Below, piece after piece: positions 41,454-50,764 of a stretch of 53,556 nucleotides of DNA. Numbering within the stretch: position 1 is the first letter of the stretch; every line of letters starts with the position of its first letter. A model generated the notes under the pieces. That model was given only the letters and a program-made list of their open reading frames with translations, had not been told where the DNA came from and ran no database searches. Source of the stretch: Anaerolineaceae bacterium UBA6133 (GTDB lineage: Bacteria > Chloroflexota > Anaerolineae > Anaerolineales > Anaerolineaceae). Both the position numbers and the translations under genes were made by a program. The DNA lies in the NCBI GenBank assembly GCA_002435825.1, contig DIVL01000074.1, positions 13,463 through 67,018 on the forward strand, given 5' to 3'.

Positions 41454-42896
41454 TTAATTATTGATTGGATCAATTCTGGTAATTTTGAAATTGTCATACA
41501 GGAAGGTCACCACACCTTCCTGACCGATCTCCATGCCGCCTTCAACGCCAACAGAATGAAATTTTTGTTCTGGAATAGGCACAAAGAACTCAGGTACTCC
41601 ATCTACAAGCAAGGCCAAATATCCTGCCCCGCATATCCCTGTCAGGTGATAGGTTCGTCCGGATACTATATTATTACTCTGATCAGATGGAAGACTTGAA
41701 TTTCCAATCCCAGTCCATTTACCGTTTTTTAATTGCAAGTAATGAGTGTAGCCTGCTCCATCAAAATGGAATGCATAAAGATTGTTCCAATTTCCATCGA
41801 CATCACAAAAAAAGCCAGTGTAAGGAAATTCAGGTGATCCAGGGGCTACGGTGACGTCTGTTTCCATCATAACGCCTGAGTTAAACCCAGTCAGGGATTC
41901 AAGTTTGGAATAGACCCAATCATTGTCCGTTGTATTCGTTAAGGCCAGTTTTCCATTTTCAAGTTTGACCGTTTGTCCCGGGCCAGTAAATTGTGACCAT
42001 GATCCGGTTGGATTTGAGAAGTCTTCGCTATAGAGAACCTCCCCAACGCTCAGGAACTCGAAGGGATCGATAGGAGCCTTTACCCATTCGTCCTGGAGTT
42101 GCATGGTGGTTGCTGAGAAATTATCGAAAACAACTTTGTTTGGCATGTCTACCATTGCAGTTCCACTGCTATTGACGCCACTCCCTCCAGAGGAATAAAG
42201 CCCAATTCTCCCAGGTCTAAACTCAGATATTGGATAACGAAGAACTTTCTTTCCATCAATTATCAGACCTAAGTCTGTTGAGGAGCAAATCGCCTGAAGA
42301 TGGTAACTCTGTTGATCCACAAAATCTGTAAGCTTAACAGAACTTATTGTGGATAATGTCGAGTTCTCGGTGGTTTGAGAAATGGCAGCATAATATTCCC
42401 TACCCAATTTTTCTATGCCTATGCCAAAAAATGCTTTCTCCCAGGCATAGCCACAAACAATTCCGCCTCCACCCGTTTCGTCTCCGGTCTGGGCAAAAGT
42501 AATATCTACTTCAAGGCTTAATTCTGCAACCTTAATTATAGATTTGGGGCTGCTTACCACCGCAGCAGTGAGGCCAGAAGCTTGCAGCGCGTATCCCCCG
42601 TTTTCCTGGGATGTAGCAGTCGTTTCTTTGGATAAAACTACCTCCCAATCATCAACAGTTTCAGAAAAATCTGCGAAATAAGGTTGCTGACCCAAATCAG
42701 GCGTCGATGTGGGGGTGGGTTCGAGAGTTGCAGTAGGGGTAGGTGTGTTTTCAGGCACAAGGGTGGGAACAATTGTATTTGTAACAATTGTTCCCTCGGT
42801 CTCTTTCACGGGAAGAGTTTCACTCATTTCCTGTGACGGAGCGCATGCGGTCAGGATTAGTGTAAACAAGATTATGGTGGTAAGTAAATGTTTCAC
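41454..42896 (-). CDS. Large lipoprotein with two LamG-like domains
   Basis: This protein has 480 aa from the GTG at 42896, which has AAGGAG nine bases upstream; the TTG at 42920 is less likely. The signal peptide ends at LTAC (lipobox), then comes a Thr/Pro-rich linker (TLVPENTPTPTATLEPTPTSTPD). Two similar beta-rich halves follow, each with a FSE/FSN start, W-x-x pairs and an FDNF-type strand (residues about 80-250 and 300-480). They resemble concanavalin/LamG or DUF1080-like sugar-binding folds. It is probably a surface-tethered carbohydrate-binding or sensor protein, transcribed alone. Confidence 0.7.
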   Translation of the reverse strand: MKHLLTTIILFTLILTACAPSQEMSETLPVKETEGTIVTNTIVPTLVPENTPTPTATLEPTPTSTPDLGQQPYFADFSETVDDWEVVLSKETTATSQENGGYALQASGLTAAVVSSPKSIIKVAELSLEVDITFAQTGDETGGGGIVCGYAWEKAFFGIGIEKLGREYYAAISQTTENSTLSTISSVKLTDFVDQQSYHLQAICSSTDLGLIIDGKKVLRYPISEFRPGRIGLYSSGGSGVNSSGTAMVDMPNKVVFDNFSATTMQLQDEWVKAPIDPFEFLSVGEVLYSEDFSNPTGSWSQFTGPGQTVKLENGKLALTNTTDNDWVYSKLESLTGFNSGVMMETDVTVAPGSPEFPYTGFFCDVDGNWNNLYAFHFDGAGYTHYLQLKNGKWTGIGNSSLPSDQSNNIVSGRTYHLTGICGAGYLALLVDGVPEFFVPIPEQKFHSVGVEGGMEIGQEGVVTFLYDNFKITRIDPINN

Positions 42897-43207
42897 AGAT
42901 TCAGTCTCCTTACTATTCAATTGTTAAGACGAAACAAAGCTCACGGGTTATCAATCTCACTATTGTACCAAAAATGACTCTTGTCAAGAATATCAAAATT
43001 ATTGTTAAATTTGATTTAAGAAAAACAATTATCTAAAAAAATGGAAAACGCTCTTAATCAAGCAGTGCACAGAAGGTGTGCAAAATTGATAGAATACACT
43101 CGGGTTGCGCTCTCGGTTTGCGCTCGGTTTGCGTCCAATCAGGAGTGAGCCTACTATGTTATAATTGCGAGCATTATTCTCGTGGTAGATAGGACGGAGA
43201 ACGAACT
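42897..43207. other. Gap holding the mreB promoter region
   Basis: Two direct copies of CTCGGTTTGCG (about 43112-43134) precede a TATAAT at 43160-43165. No clear -35 is seen. GGAG at 43196-43199 is the ribosome site for mreB. Confidence 0.5.
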
Positions 43208-44284
43208 TTGGCTTTCTTTAACCCCATAAAATGGCTGCTTGGGTTGCTTTCACAAGACCTGGGAATTGACCTTGGCACTGCTAACACATTGGTAAATGTT
43301 AGGGGCAAGGGCATTGTCATCAACGAACCTTCGTGGGTGGCGATCGATAAGCGCACCCGTGAACCGCTGAAGATTGGCGCTGCTGCCAAGGCGATGGTGG
43401 GGCGTACGCCTGCCAATATGGTCACCCTCAGACCTCTGCGCGATGGAGTGATCTCAGAATATGATATCACCCAGGCGCTGCTTGAGTACTTCATCAGCAA
43501 AGCCCACGAAAACAGCATCGTGCTTTTCCCACACTCACGGGTTGTCATTGGTATTCCATCTGGCGCGACTGAGGTTGAAAAACGCGCGGTTTATGATGCA
43601 GCCATGTCAGCTGGGGCGCGGGAAACCTATATGGTCCTTGAGCCTGCTGCGGCAGCCATTGGGGCTGGTCTGCCTATAGACCAGGACACTGGCAACATGA
43701 TTGTGGATATCGGCGGGGGTACCACTGAGGTGGCGGTGATCAGCACTGGCGGAATTGTTATCTCCCGTTCCCTGAGGGTGGCAGGCGATGAATTGGACCA
43801 AGACATCATTGAATATGTCCGCAGCAAGTACAACTTGTTCATTGGTGAGCAGATGGCTGAGAAGGTGAAAATTGCGATCGGTTCAGCTTACCCGCTCAAG
43901 GAAGAGAAGACGGTCGATGTCCGCGGGCGTAACCTTATTACTGGTCTGCCAGAAGCCATCGAAATTTCGTCAATTGAGATTCGCGAAGCACTTTCGCCCT
44001 CGGTCCAGGTGATTGTGGATACCATCAAGGATGCCTTGGATGAATCCCCACCCGAGATTCTCTCAGACCTGATGGACAACGGCATTTGCCTGGCGGGTGG
44101 AACTGCCCAGCTCCAGGGCTTGGCTGAGCGCCTCTCGAACGAGGTCCGCGTAAGAGTCTGGGTGGCGGAAGACCCAATGACTTGTGTGGCACGCGGCTGT
44201 GGAATGGTATTGGACGACTTGGATTTATACGAAAACTTACTCGTTGGCATCGAACGGGATCCTTACACAAATTCGCAGGGTTAA
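43208..44284 (+). CDS. mreB: Rod-shape actin homologue MreB
   Basis: This protein has 358 aa. The start is TTG (MAFFNPIKWLLGLLSQDLG), chosen because GGAG at 43196-43199 is eight bases upstream and the next start would cut into the actin core. Actin-fold motifs are complete: DLGTANTLV (phosphate 1), VDIGGGTTEVAVIS (phosphate 2), ICLAGGTAQLQGL (adenosine) and the MreB-typical EPAAAAIGAGLP. It polymerises under the membrane and guides the elongasome. It heads the shape operon. Confidence 0.96.
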   Translation: MAFFNPIKWLLGLLSQDLGIDLGTANTLVNVRGKGIVINEPSWVAIDKRTREPLKIGAAAKAMVGRTPANMVTLRPLRDGVISEYDITQALLEYFISKAHENSIVLFPHSRVVIGIPSGATEVEKRAVYDAAMSAGARETYMVLEPAAAAIGAGLPIDQDTGNMIVDIGGGTTEVAVISTGGIVISRSLRVAGDELDQDIIEYVRSKYNLFIGEQMAEKVKIAIGSAYPLKEEKTVDVRGRNLITGLPEAIEISSIEIREALSPSVQVIVDTIKDALDESPPEILSDLMDNGICLAGGTAQLQGLAERLSNEVRVRVWVAEDPMTCVARGCGMVLDDLDLYENLLVGIERDPYTNSQG

Positions 44285-44317
44285 TCTTCCTTGCGATCTG
44301 GATAGACCAGATTCGAC

Positions 44318-45154
44318 ATGCGCAATCTATTTTCTGCAAAAAATCTACGAAACCTGATTTTAATCATCGTGATAGTCGGCGTGCTTATGCTGGCGATTTC
44401 AGGCTATCTGACGCCGATTTTCAGCGTTTCTGTCAGCCCGCTGATCTCCGCTCAGAGCTGGATCTCTGAACGCTACCTGGCTTTCAGCGACTTCTTTGGT
44501 TCCCCACGCGACATGGCAACCCTGCGCGAAGAGAATGCCCTTTTACGCAACGAGGTGGCGCAGCTGCAAAGCGAAATTATTGCCCTGCAGGAAAACCTGG
44601 CTCAGGCAGATATTCTCTACACTCTGTTGGACTTTGCGCGCAACAATCCAGACCATGAGTACGTAGCCGCGACGGTGATTGGGCGCGAGATCAGCCCTTA
44701 CCTGCAATACATCATTATTGATAAAGGTTCCAATAACGGCATACGCTATGGCATGCCGGTGGTAACTCAGCAGGGTTTGGTGGGTAGGATCGACGCGGTT
44801 ATTTCGGACGCCGCCCGTATTCAACTGATCACCGACGCTGGTTCGGTTGTAAATGTGCGGCTCAAAACCGCTAATGTTGAAGGACAGGTAAGTGGTTCCA
44901 TCACCGGCGAAGTCAGCCTTGATATGGTGCCGATAGACAGCCAGGTTGATATCGGTGAGGTCATTCTCACATCCGGTTTGGGAGGGACATACCCGCCAAA
45001 TATCTTTGTGGGTCAGGTTCTCTCGTTGCAGTCGCGTCAGAACGCGCTCTTCCAGACGGGTTCTGTCCAACCAATCGTTGATTTCTCAGTTCTAAGTGCG
45101 GTGCTCGTCATCACCAATTTTGATGCCGTTGATATCACACCGTTGGTGCCCTGA
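44318..45154 (+). CDS. mreC: Rod-shape protein MreC
   Basis: This 278-aa protein has one N-terminal membrane helix (LILIIVIVGVLMLAISGYL), a coiled coil (MATLREENALLRNEVAQLQSEIIALQENLAQ), and the MreC beta-barrel region with GSNNGIRYGMPVVTQQGLVGRI, the diagnostic GLVGRI-type motif, then VILTSGLGGTYPPNIFVGQV. MreC links MreB to PBP2 and MreD outside the membrane. It lies 33 bases after mreB. Confidence 0.94.
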   Translation: MRNLFSAKNLRNLILIIVIVGVLMLAISGYLTPIFSVSVSPLISAQSWISERYLAFSDFFGSPRDMATLREENALLRNEVAQLQSEIIALQENLAQADILYTLLDFARNNPDHEYVAATVIGREISPYLQYIIIDKGSNNGIRYGMPVVTQQGLVGRIDAVISDAARIQLITDAGSVVNVRLKTANVEGQVSGSITGEVSLDMVPIDSQVDIGEVILTSGLGGTYPPNIFVGQVLSLQSRQNALFQTGSVQPIVDFSVLSAVLVITNFDAVDITPLVP

Positions 45155-45163
45155 GGTCTGTGC

Positions 45164-45667
45164 GTGTTAATTTACCTGGTATACGGAATGAGTTTTGTGC
45201 TGGCGATGATGCTCCAGTATGGCGTCTTCAGCCGTTGGATGATCCTCTCAGGCAGCCCGGACCTGGTGCTGCTGCTCGCAATCGCGCTCTGCCTGCATCA
45301 AAAACACAGAAGATTCTGGATCCTGATCCTGATCGTGGGTGGCATCGTTGGGCTCGTTTCAGCTTTGCCCTATTTTGTACCAATGGTGGTATATATGGCA
45401 GTTTATCTTGCATCGCTAAGCCTGAAGCAGCGCGTTTGGCAGACACCGCTGTTGGGGATGTTCCTGTTGACCTTTGGCGCGACCATCCTGACAAATCTTC
45501 TTTCGATCGCCGTATTGTTCGTGCAAAGAATTCCCTTTGTGTTCTCTGAAGCACTGGTGAACGTGGTTCTGCCGACGGTATTTCTCAATATGTTCTTAGC
45601 AATTCCAGTGCATGCCATCGTACGGGAATTGAGCGTGTGGCTGTACCCGCAAGGAGCCCAGACATGA
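45164..45667 (+). CDS. mreD: Rod-shape protein MreD
   Basis: This 167-aa integral membrane protein has about five helices and starts with GTG (MLIYLVYGMSFVLAMMLQ). It is poorly conserved, as MreD usually is; the assignment rests on size, topology and position between mreC and the PBP2 gene. Its stop overlaps the next start as ATGA. Confidence 0.88.
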   Translation: MLIYLVYGMSFVLAMMLQYGVFSRWMILSGSPDLVLLLAIALCLHQKHRRFWILILIVGGIVGLVSALPYFVPMVVYMAVYLASLSLKQRVWQTPLLGMFLLTFGATILTNLLSIAVLFVQRIPFVFSEALVNVVLPTVFLNMFLAIPVHAIVRELSVWLYPQGAQT

Positions 45668-47766
45668 ATAATGGCAACTATGAAAAACCAACTATCGATC
45701 TGAAGCGTTTCCGCTGGATCTATCTGATCATCGCGGTAGTCTTCGTCTACTATATCGCCCAACTTTTTAACTACCAGATTGTCAAGGGTGAGGAGTATCG
45801 AGCGCAAGCGGAAGATAACCGCACTAAGGTCATCAGTATCCCGACCGAAAGGGGAATGATCTTTGACCGGAATGGCATTGTTTTAGCCCGCAATGTGGCG
45901 CAGTATAACATCACCGTCACTCCGGCTAACTTGCCGGATTCAGCAGGAAAAATCCGCGAAATATTTGACCAGCTGAGTGTTCTGATCGATATTCCTGTCA
46001 GCCAGGGCGAGGTCAACGAGCAGACGGCAGGTGCCTTCACACCCTGCTATACCACCTTGGGCATTGAACAGGTGGTGGAGATTGCTAACAGCCTCTGGCC
46101 TTTTCAGGCGACGCGCCTGAAATGCAATATCAACAAGCAGACAGCCATGGTTATAAAGGAAAAAAGCGTTGATTGGCCTGGTATCGATGTCGAAATCGAA
46201 CAGATCCGGGAATATCCAACTGGCGATCAGACCGCGGAAATTATCGGTTTTCTTGGACCCATTCCGGAAGTGCTATTGGACTACTACACCGAGCAGGGCT
46301 TTGTTTCTGGACGGGATAAGGTAGGTTACATGGGCGTCGAGAACGCGATGCAGGATGTGCTCAGCGGCACCAATGGACGACGGTTGGTGGAAGTAACGGT
46401 TGGTGGTGAGATTGTGCGCGACATCGAAGAGCCGATTGATCCAGTGCCCGGAGAGAACGTCTACCTCTCGATCGACTATCGTTTGCAGCAGGCTGCCCGC
46501 GCCGCTTTGGTGAATGAGCTTGAATTTTGGAATGAGCGCTATATGCTTTGGCAGAACGAGATCCTGAGCACCATGGGAGTTGTTGTAGCCATGGATGCCA
46601 AGACTGGCGAGATCCTGGCGATGGTGTCTTTTCCGAGCTACGAAAATAACCGCATGTCTCAATTTATCCCGAGTTACTACTACGAGCAGCTGAGTATAGA
46701 CGAACACAAACCTTTGCTCAACAAAGCCATCAGTTCCGAATTACCACCGGGATCTGTTTACAAGATGGTCTCTGCATTGGGGGTCTTGAATGAAGATGTG
46801 GTCACGCAATATCAGACAATTGAGGACCCGGGCATGATCACTCTCCGCCAGCAGTTTTATGAGACTGACATTGGTACTTTACAAAACTACTACTGCTGGG
46901 ATCGCGCCGGGCATGGGCAGGTGGACTATTTGCACGGTATTTCTTATTCATGTAATGTGTATTGGTACAAGGTTGGCGGCGGTTATGAAGGTGAAGTGGA
47001 GGGGGGCGGTTTGGGCATCTGGCGCATGGATGAGTACGCTGCGGCGCTTGGCTACGGAAAAACGACTGGACTTGAACTTCCAGGTGAAGCGGATGGATTG
47101 CTGCCTAACCCAACCTGGAAACGTTTGAATATTGGTGAAAACTGGGCGACTGGTGATACCTACCTGGCAACGGTCGGGCAGGGTTATGTGTTGGCGACCC
47201 CAGTACAGGTGTTGAATTCCATCAACACGATTATCAATGACGGAAAGCACTATAAACTGACCATCATCGACAGAATCACGGATTATGATGGTAACCTCAC
47301 CTATGAATCTGAGCCTGAAATCCTTTGGGATATTACCAAAGATCCAATGATCGCTACTTATGAAGGCAACAACCGCACCGATGAGCTAAAGGTTGTGGAA
47401 CAATCGGTGATCGACCTTGCCAAACGCGGTATGGAAATGGTGACGCGGGATGATGGTACTGCCTGGTTTGAATTCCAGGATAATCCCTGGAAGGTTGCTG
47501 GCAAGACTGGAACCGCTGAGTTCTGTGATGATTGGGCAAACCGTGAGGGACTTTGCATACCAGGATCGTGGCCGGCGCATGCCTGGTTTGTGGGATACGC
47601 GCCTTATGACGACCCCGAAATCGTCGTGGCTGTATTTGTTTACCACGGCGCTGAAGGTTCCACTGTTGCTGGTCCTATTGCCAAATTCACGATTGATGCG
47701 TATTTCCAGTTGAAACAGGTCGATCAGGAGCTGCAGCAAAACGAGTACGCTCCGGCGATACCATAG
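45664..47766 (+). CDS. mrdA: Penicillin-binding protein 2 (elongasome transpeptidase)
   Basis: This protein has 700 aa from the ATG at 45664, which overlaps the mreD stop; the longer frame adds nine unlikely residues. The N-terminal membrane helix (IYLIIAVVFVYYIAQLFNY) is followed by the dimerisation region (ERGMIFDRNGIVLARN). The transpeptidase has S364-V-Y-K, S429-C-N and K614-T-G, so all three active-site motifs are present. It crosslinks peptidoglycan in the cylinder wall, working with RodA. The gene sits within mreBCD-mrdA-minC-rodA. Confidence 0.95.
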   Translation: MNNGNYEKPTIDLKRFRWIYLIIAVVFVYYIAQLFNYQIVKGEEYRAQAEDNRTKVISIPTERGMIFDRNGIVLARNVAQYNITVTPANLPDSAGKIREIFDQLSVLIDIPVSQGEVNEQTAGAFTPCYTTLGIEQVVEIANSLWPFQATRLKCNINKQTAMVIKEKSVDWPGIDVEIEQIREYPTGDQTAEIIGFLGPIPEVLLDYYTEQGFVSGRDKVGYMGVENAMQDVLSGTNGRRLVEVTVGGEIVRDIEEPIDPVPGENVYLSIDYRLQQAARAALVNELEFWNERYMLWQNEILSTMGVVVAMDAKTGEILAMVSFPSYENNRMSQFIPSYYYEQLSIDEHKPLLNKAISSELPPGSVYKMVSALGVLNEDVVTQYQTIEDPGMITLRQQFYETDIGTLQNYYCWDRAGHGQVDYLHGISYSCNVYWYKVGGGYEGEVEGGGLGIWRMDEYAAALGYGKTTGLELPGEADGLLPNPTWKRLNIGENWATGDTYLATVGQGYVLATPVQVLNSINTIINDGKHYKLTIIDRITDYDGNLTYESEPEILWDITKDPMIATYEGNNRTDELKVVEQSVIDLAKRGMEMVTRDDGTAWFEFQDNPWKVAGKTGTAEFCDDWANREGLCIPGSWPAHAWFVGYAPYDDPEIVVAVFVYHGAEGSTVAGPIAKFTIDAYFQLKQVDQELQQNEYAPAIP

Positions 47767-47776
47767 GCTGTCAAAT

Positions 47777-48460
47777 ATGGATGAGATCAGTGTTCGTGGA
47801 ATCAAGGGCGGGGTTCTTATCAGCCTGCCCGAGAGACCCTGGTATGTTCAACGGGACATGCTGATCTCGCGCATCCAGACCCAGGAACGCTTCTTTAAAG
47901 GTGGACGGATCGCCCTGGATGTTGACGGAGCGGACTGGTCCCAGGACCAGCTTTTCAAGCTTTTGCGAGACTTATCTGATGAAGGCGTTTGCCTCTGGGC
48001 TGTTCTGACAACCTCAGAAACCACCCTGGCTTCTGCCAGTAGTTTTGAACTTCAGACGAGCATTTCAACACAAAACGCAGCTGAAAAGCCAATGCGCCAT
48101 TCATCGCAAGAGGATGGGCATAGTGTTGAATGGCGCACCAAACCGCTGGAAAAGGGCGAAAAAGTCGCTTTCAAGGCAAACGGCGTGGTGATTGGAGATG
48201 TGCCTGAGGGGGCTGAGGTGATAGCCGCTGGCAGCTTGACCGTCTGGGGCACGGTCAGGGGCAGCGTAAAGGCTGGATGCGGAGGAGACTCGTTTTCGCA
48301 GATGTTTGTTTTGCGTTATGCTGGCACCGGGCTGAGTTTATGCGGGCAGGTGGTGGAAATCCCCAAAAAAATGCTCAACGCATCCCCGCTCGAAATCCGG
48401 TTTGGAGAGGGCGCTGTCCAATTGCGGGAAGCAGTGTCGAGGAAGTTTAAGCTTTTATGA
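47777..48460 (+). CDS. minC: Septum-site protein MinC
   Basis: This 227-aa protein has an N-terminal domain that is weakly conserved and a clear C-terminal beta-helix: GDVPEGAEVIAAGSLTVWGTVRGSVKAGCGGDSFSQMFVLRY and LSLCGQVVEIPKK. MinC blocks FtsZ polymerisation and normally requires MinD. Neither minD nor minE lies in this window. The stop overlaps the rodA start by ATGA, so the two are coupled. Confidence 0.88.
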   Translation: MDEISVRGIKGGVLISLPERPWYVQRDMLISRIQTQERFFKGGRIALDVDGADWSQDQLFKLLRDLSDEGVCLWAVLTTSETTLASASSFELQTSISTQNAAEKPMRHSSQEDGHSVEWRTKPLEKGEKVAFKANGVVIGDVPEGAEVIAAGSLTVWGTVRGSVKAGCGGDSFSQMFVLRYAGTGLSLCGQVVEIPKKMLNASPLEIRFGEGAVQLREAVSRKFKLL

Positions 48461-49584
48461 ACACGCGTGAGATTTGGAAACGGTTTGACATCCCGCTTTT
48501 TGCGGTGGTGTTGCTGCTGTGTGTTTTTGGCGTGGCGCTGATCTCGTCGGCTATTGCTGGTAATCCCACCCTGGTGGACCATCCAAGACGACAGGCAACG
48601 TTCCTGATCATCGGCTTGGTGATATTGTTTTTAAGCGCCTCGTTTGATTATCACATCTGGAAGACGCTCAGTAGACCCTTCTACATCGTGGTGGCGTTGC
48701 TGCTGCTATTGGTCTTTGTGTTTGGTGGGGCAAGGTTTGGCGCTGCCAGGTGGCTGGAGACTGGCTTGGTGACCATCCAACCAGCGGAGCTGGCGAAAAT
48801 TGCCATTATTCTCTCGCTTTCCAGCTTCTTTTCGAACAACATTGAGCGCATCAATAATTGGATGACGATAGGAAAGAGCTTGGCTCTGACGTCCGGCATT
48901 GTCCTCTGGATTCTGCTTCAGCCTAACCTAAGCACCAGCATCGTAATCTTCGTCACCTGGGCGACCATGCTTTGGATCAGCGGTTTGAAAACGAAGTATA
49001 TCCTGATCATGGTTGGAGCAGCCGCGCTCTTCATAGGGATTTCATTTCTGCTTGATTTTCCTTACCTGGCGGATTATCAAAAAGCTCGCATAACCACCTT
49101 CATCGCCCCGGTTGAGGATGCGCGTTACGGCGACACTTACAACGTTGACCAGGCGCTGATCAGCATCGGTTCGGGAGGTTGGTTTGGCAAGGGGTACGGG
49201 CAGGGTTCGCAAGTGCAGCTGCGCTTTCTGAAGATCCGCCATAACGATTTCATCTTTTCCGTGCTGGCGCATGAGTTTGGCTTCGTTGGGACGGTTTTCG
49301 TTTTGGCGTCGTTGATTTTTGTGATCGTGCGCTGTTTCAAGGTGGCGCAAAACGCGCCAGACGCCTACGGCTCGCTGATTGCCTATGGGTTTGGTATCTT
49401 GATGGGATTCCAGACGATTGTGAATGTGGGGGTGAATTTGCGGTTGCTGCCGGTGACGGGGCTGACGCTGCCTTTTATCAGCTACGGCGGCAGCTCACTG
49501 GTTGCAATGCTATTGGGGATAGGGCTGGTTGAGAACATCAAAATGCGCAGCCAGGACAAAGAATTCCGGGAAGAACCCTTGTAA
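48457..49584 (+). CDS. rodA: Peptidoglycan glycosyltransferase RodA
   Basis: This 375-aa SEDS-family protein has about ten membrane helices. The family's landmarks are VTIQPAELAKIAIILSLSSF, LQPNLSTSIVIFVTWATMLW, GKGYGQGSQVQLRFLKIRHNDFIFSVLAHEFGF and LPVTGLTLPFISYGGSSLVAML. It polymerises glycan strands with PBP2. It is the last gene of the shape operon; tRNA-Gln follows 38 bases later. Confidence 0.94.
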   Translation: MNTREIWKRFDIPLFAVVLLLCVFGVALISSAIAGNPTLVDHPRRQATFLIIGLVILFLSASFDYHIWKTLSRPFYIVVALLLLLVFVFGGARFGAARWLETGLVTIQPAELAKIAIILSLSSFFSNNIERINNWMTIGKSLALTSGIVLWILLQPNLSTSIVIFVTWATMLWISGLKTKYILIMVGAAALFIGISFLLDFPYLADYQKARITTFIAPVEDARYGDTYNVDQALISIGSGGWFGKGYGQGSQVQLRFLKIRHNDFIFSVLAHEFGFVGTVFVLASLIFVIVRCFKVAQNAPDAYGSLIAYGFGILMGFQTIVNVGVNLRLLPVTGLTLPFISYGGSSLVAMLLGIGLVENIKMRSQDKEFREEPL

Positions 49585-49621
49585 GAAAAGGCAGGAATGT
49601 GGTAATATAGGCATTCGTTAG

Positions 49622-49692
49622 TGGGGGCTCGTCTAATGGCAGGACAGCAGACTCTGAATCTGTATGTAGAGGTTCGACTCCTTTGCCCCCAG
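49622..49692 (+). tRNA. tRNA-Gln (CTG)
   Basis: The acceptor arms TGGGGGC (49622-49628) and GCCCCCA (49685-49691) pair. The anticodon loop CTCTGAA has anticodon CTG between stems CAGA and TCTG. The T-arm contains GGTTCGACTCC. The 71-base length is normal, the discriminator is G, and CCA is not encoded. Confidence 0.93.
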
Positions 49693-49707
49693 CCTGAGAT
49701 TTCCGAG

Positions 49708-49738
49708 AGAACCGTCATGAAAGTGGCGGTTCTTTTGT
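49708..49738 (+). terminator. Terminator after tRNA-Gln
   Basis: AGAACCGTCA (49708-49717) pairs with TGGCGGTTCT (49724-49733), with one wobble, and is followed by TTTGTTTT. It ends the tRNA transcript. Confidence 0.85.
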
Positions 49739-50018
49739 TTTATTGCTGGATGATGTTGGGTAGGAGCACGGCACGCCGTGCCTGCCCAACCAACTGCCGG
49801 CTCAGATTATTGAGAAATTAGGAGACCTTGCGGTCAAAGCCCTCGCTCAGTGAGGACACCGGCGAGAACAGAGCCCATTGGTAGCGGCAGGCCCCCGTGC
49901 CTGCCTAAGGCAACCATATGGGCGTTGCCCCTACACGAGTTAACAATGGGGGGATGACCCTACACAAGGTAATAATGGGATGCTCCTACACACGGTAACC
50001 CCTTTTTGATTGTCAAGC
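49739..50018. repeat. REP-like repeats between tRNA and DUF1461 gene
   Basis: Palindromes include GGCACGCCGTGCC near 49770, GGAGACCTTGCGGTC at about 49821, and GGCAGG...CCTGCC near 49886. Then three short ACACAAGGTAA-like words follow (49930-50000). A TATAAT at 50019-50024 follows and may serve the next gene. No gene is seen. Confidence 0.6.
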
Positions 50019-50052
50019 TATAATTGACTTGATATTAAGAAAAGGAAATCTC

Positions 50053-50721
50053 ATGAAAATTAATAAGATTCTGGTTGTAATTCTGGCATTGTTCATCCCC
50101 TTTATCATTCTGATGGGTGGGGTGAGGCTGATCATGCGCCCGGCGTTCGCTGAGTTCGAGTATGACCGCGCGGGATTTCCGCTCGACCCCTACGGCATGG
50201 AGACCCGCGATCGTAAGCAGTGGGCGGGATACTCAATCCGCTACCTGACCAACAGCGAGCCAATCGAATACCTCGGCAACCTGCAGAACTTTCAAGGGCA
50301 AAAGATCTTTACTGAATCCGAGCTTTCACACATGGTCGATGTCAAGCAAGTTGTTCAGGGTGCCCTGATCGCCTGGTACATTATCATCGGGCTGAGTGTT
50401 GCAATTCTCGGCTGGTTCCTGGTCATGGGGCAGTGGAGCTCGCTGCGGCAGGCATTCAACGCTGGCGGATGGGTGACTTTGGGCTTGATAGTTGCATTGT
50501 TGATCTTTTTGCTGGTGAGTTTTGATACATTGTTCGACCGTTTTCACCGCCTCTTTTTTGCGGACGGCACCTGGCTTTTCGATCAATCCAGCACGCTCAT
50601 CCGCCTCTTCCCCTTGGTTTTCTGGCGGGATGCCTTCGCGTTGGTGTTGAGCTTTACACTGTTTGTGGGGATCCTGCTGGTGGTGATCACCCGCAAGCGC
50701 AAGTTAAAGAACGTTGTTTAA
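50053..50721 (+). CDS. DUF1461 (TIGR01906) integral membrane protein
   Basis: This protein has 222 aa from the ATG at 50053 (MKINKILVVILALFIPF), which has AAAGGAA upstream. About four helices are seen, with the typical extracytoplasmic segment YDRAGFPLDPYGMETRDRKQWAGYSIRYLTNSE and the later FDTLFDRFHRLFFADGTWLFDQSSTLIRLFP. The family is widespread and unassigned. It converges with the ABC ATPase gene at a shared terminator. Confidence 0.88.
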   Translation: MKINKILVVILALFIPFIILMGGVRLIMRPAFAEFEYDRAGFPLDPYGMETRDRKQWAGYSIRYLTNSEPIEYLGNLQNFQGQKIFTESELSHMVDVKQVVQGALIAWYIIIGLSVAILGWFLVMGQWSSLRQAFNAGGWVTLGLIVALLIFLLVSFDTLFDRFHRLFFADGTWLFDQSSTLIRLFPLVFWRDAFALVLSFTLFVGILLVVITRKRKLKNVV

Positions 50722-50756
50722 ACAAAAAGACCCCCGGTTTTCGGGGGTCTTTTTGT
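50722..50756 (+). terminator. Bidirectional terminator
   Basis: CCCCCG (50731-50736) and CGGGGG (50742-50747) form a strong stem around GTTTT, flanked by A5/T5 on both sides. It serves the DUF1461 gene on the plus strand and the ATPase gene on the minus strand. Confidence 0.93.
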
Positions 50757-50764
50757 TGTGATAA

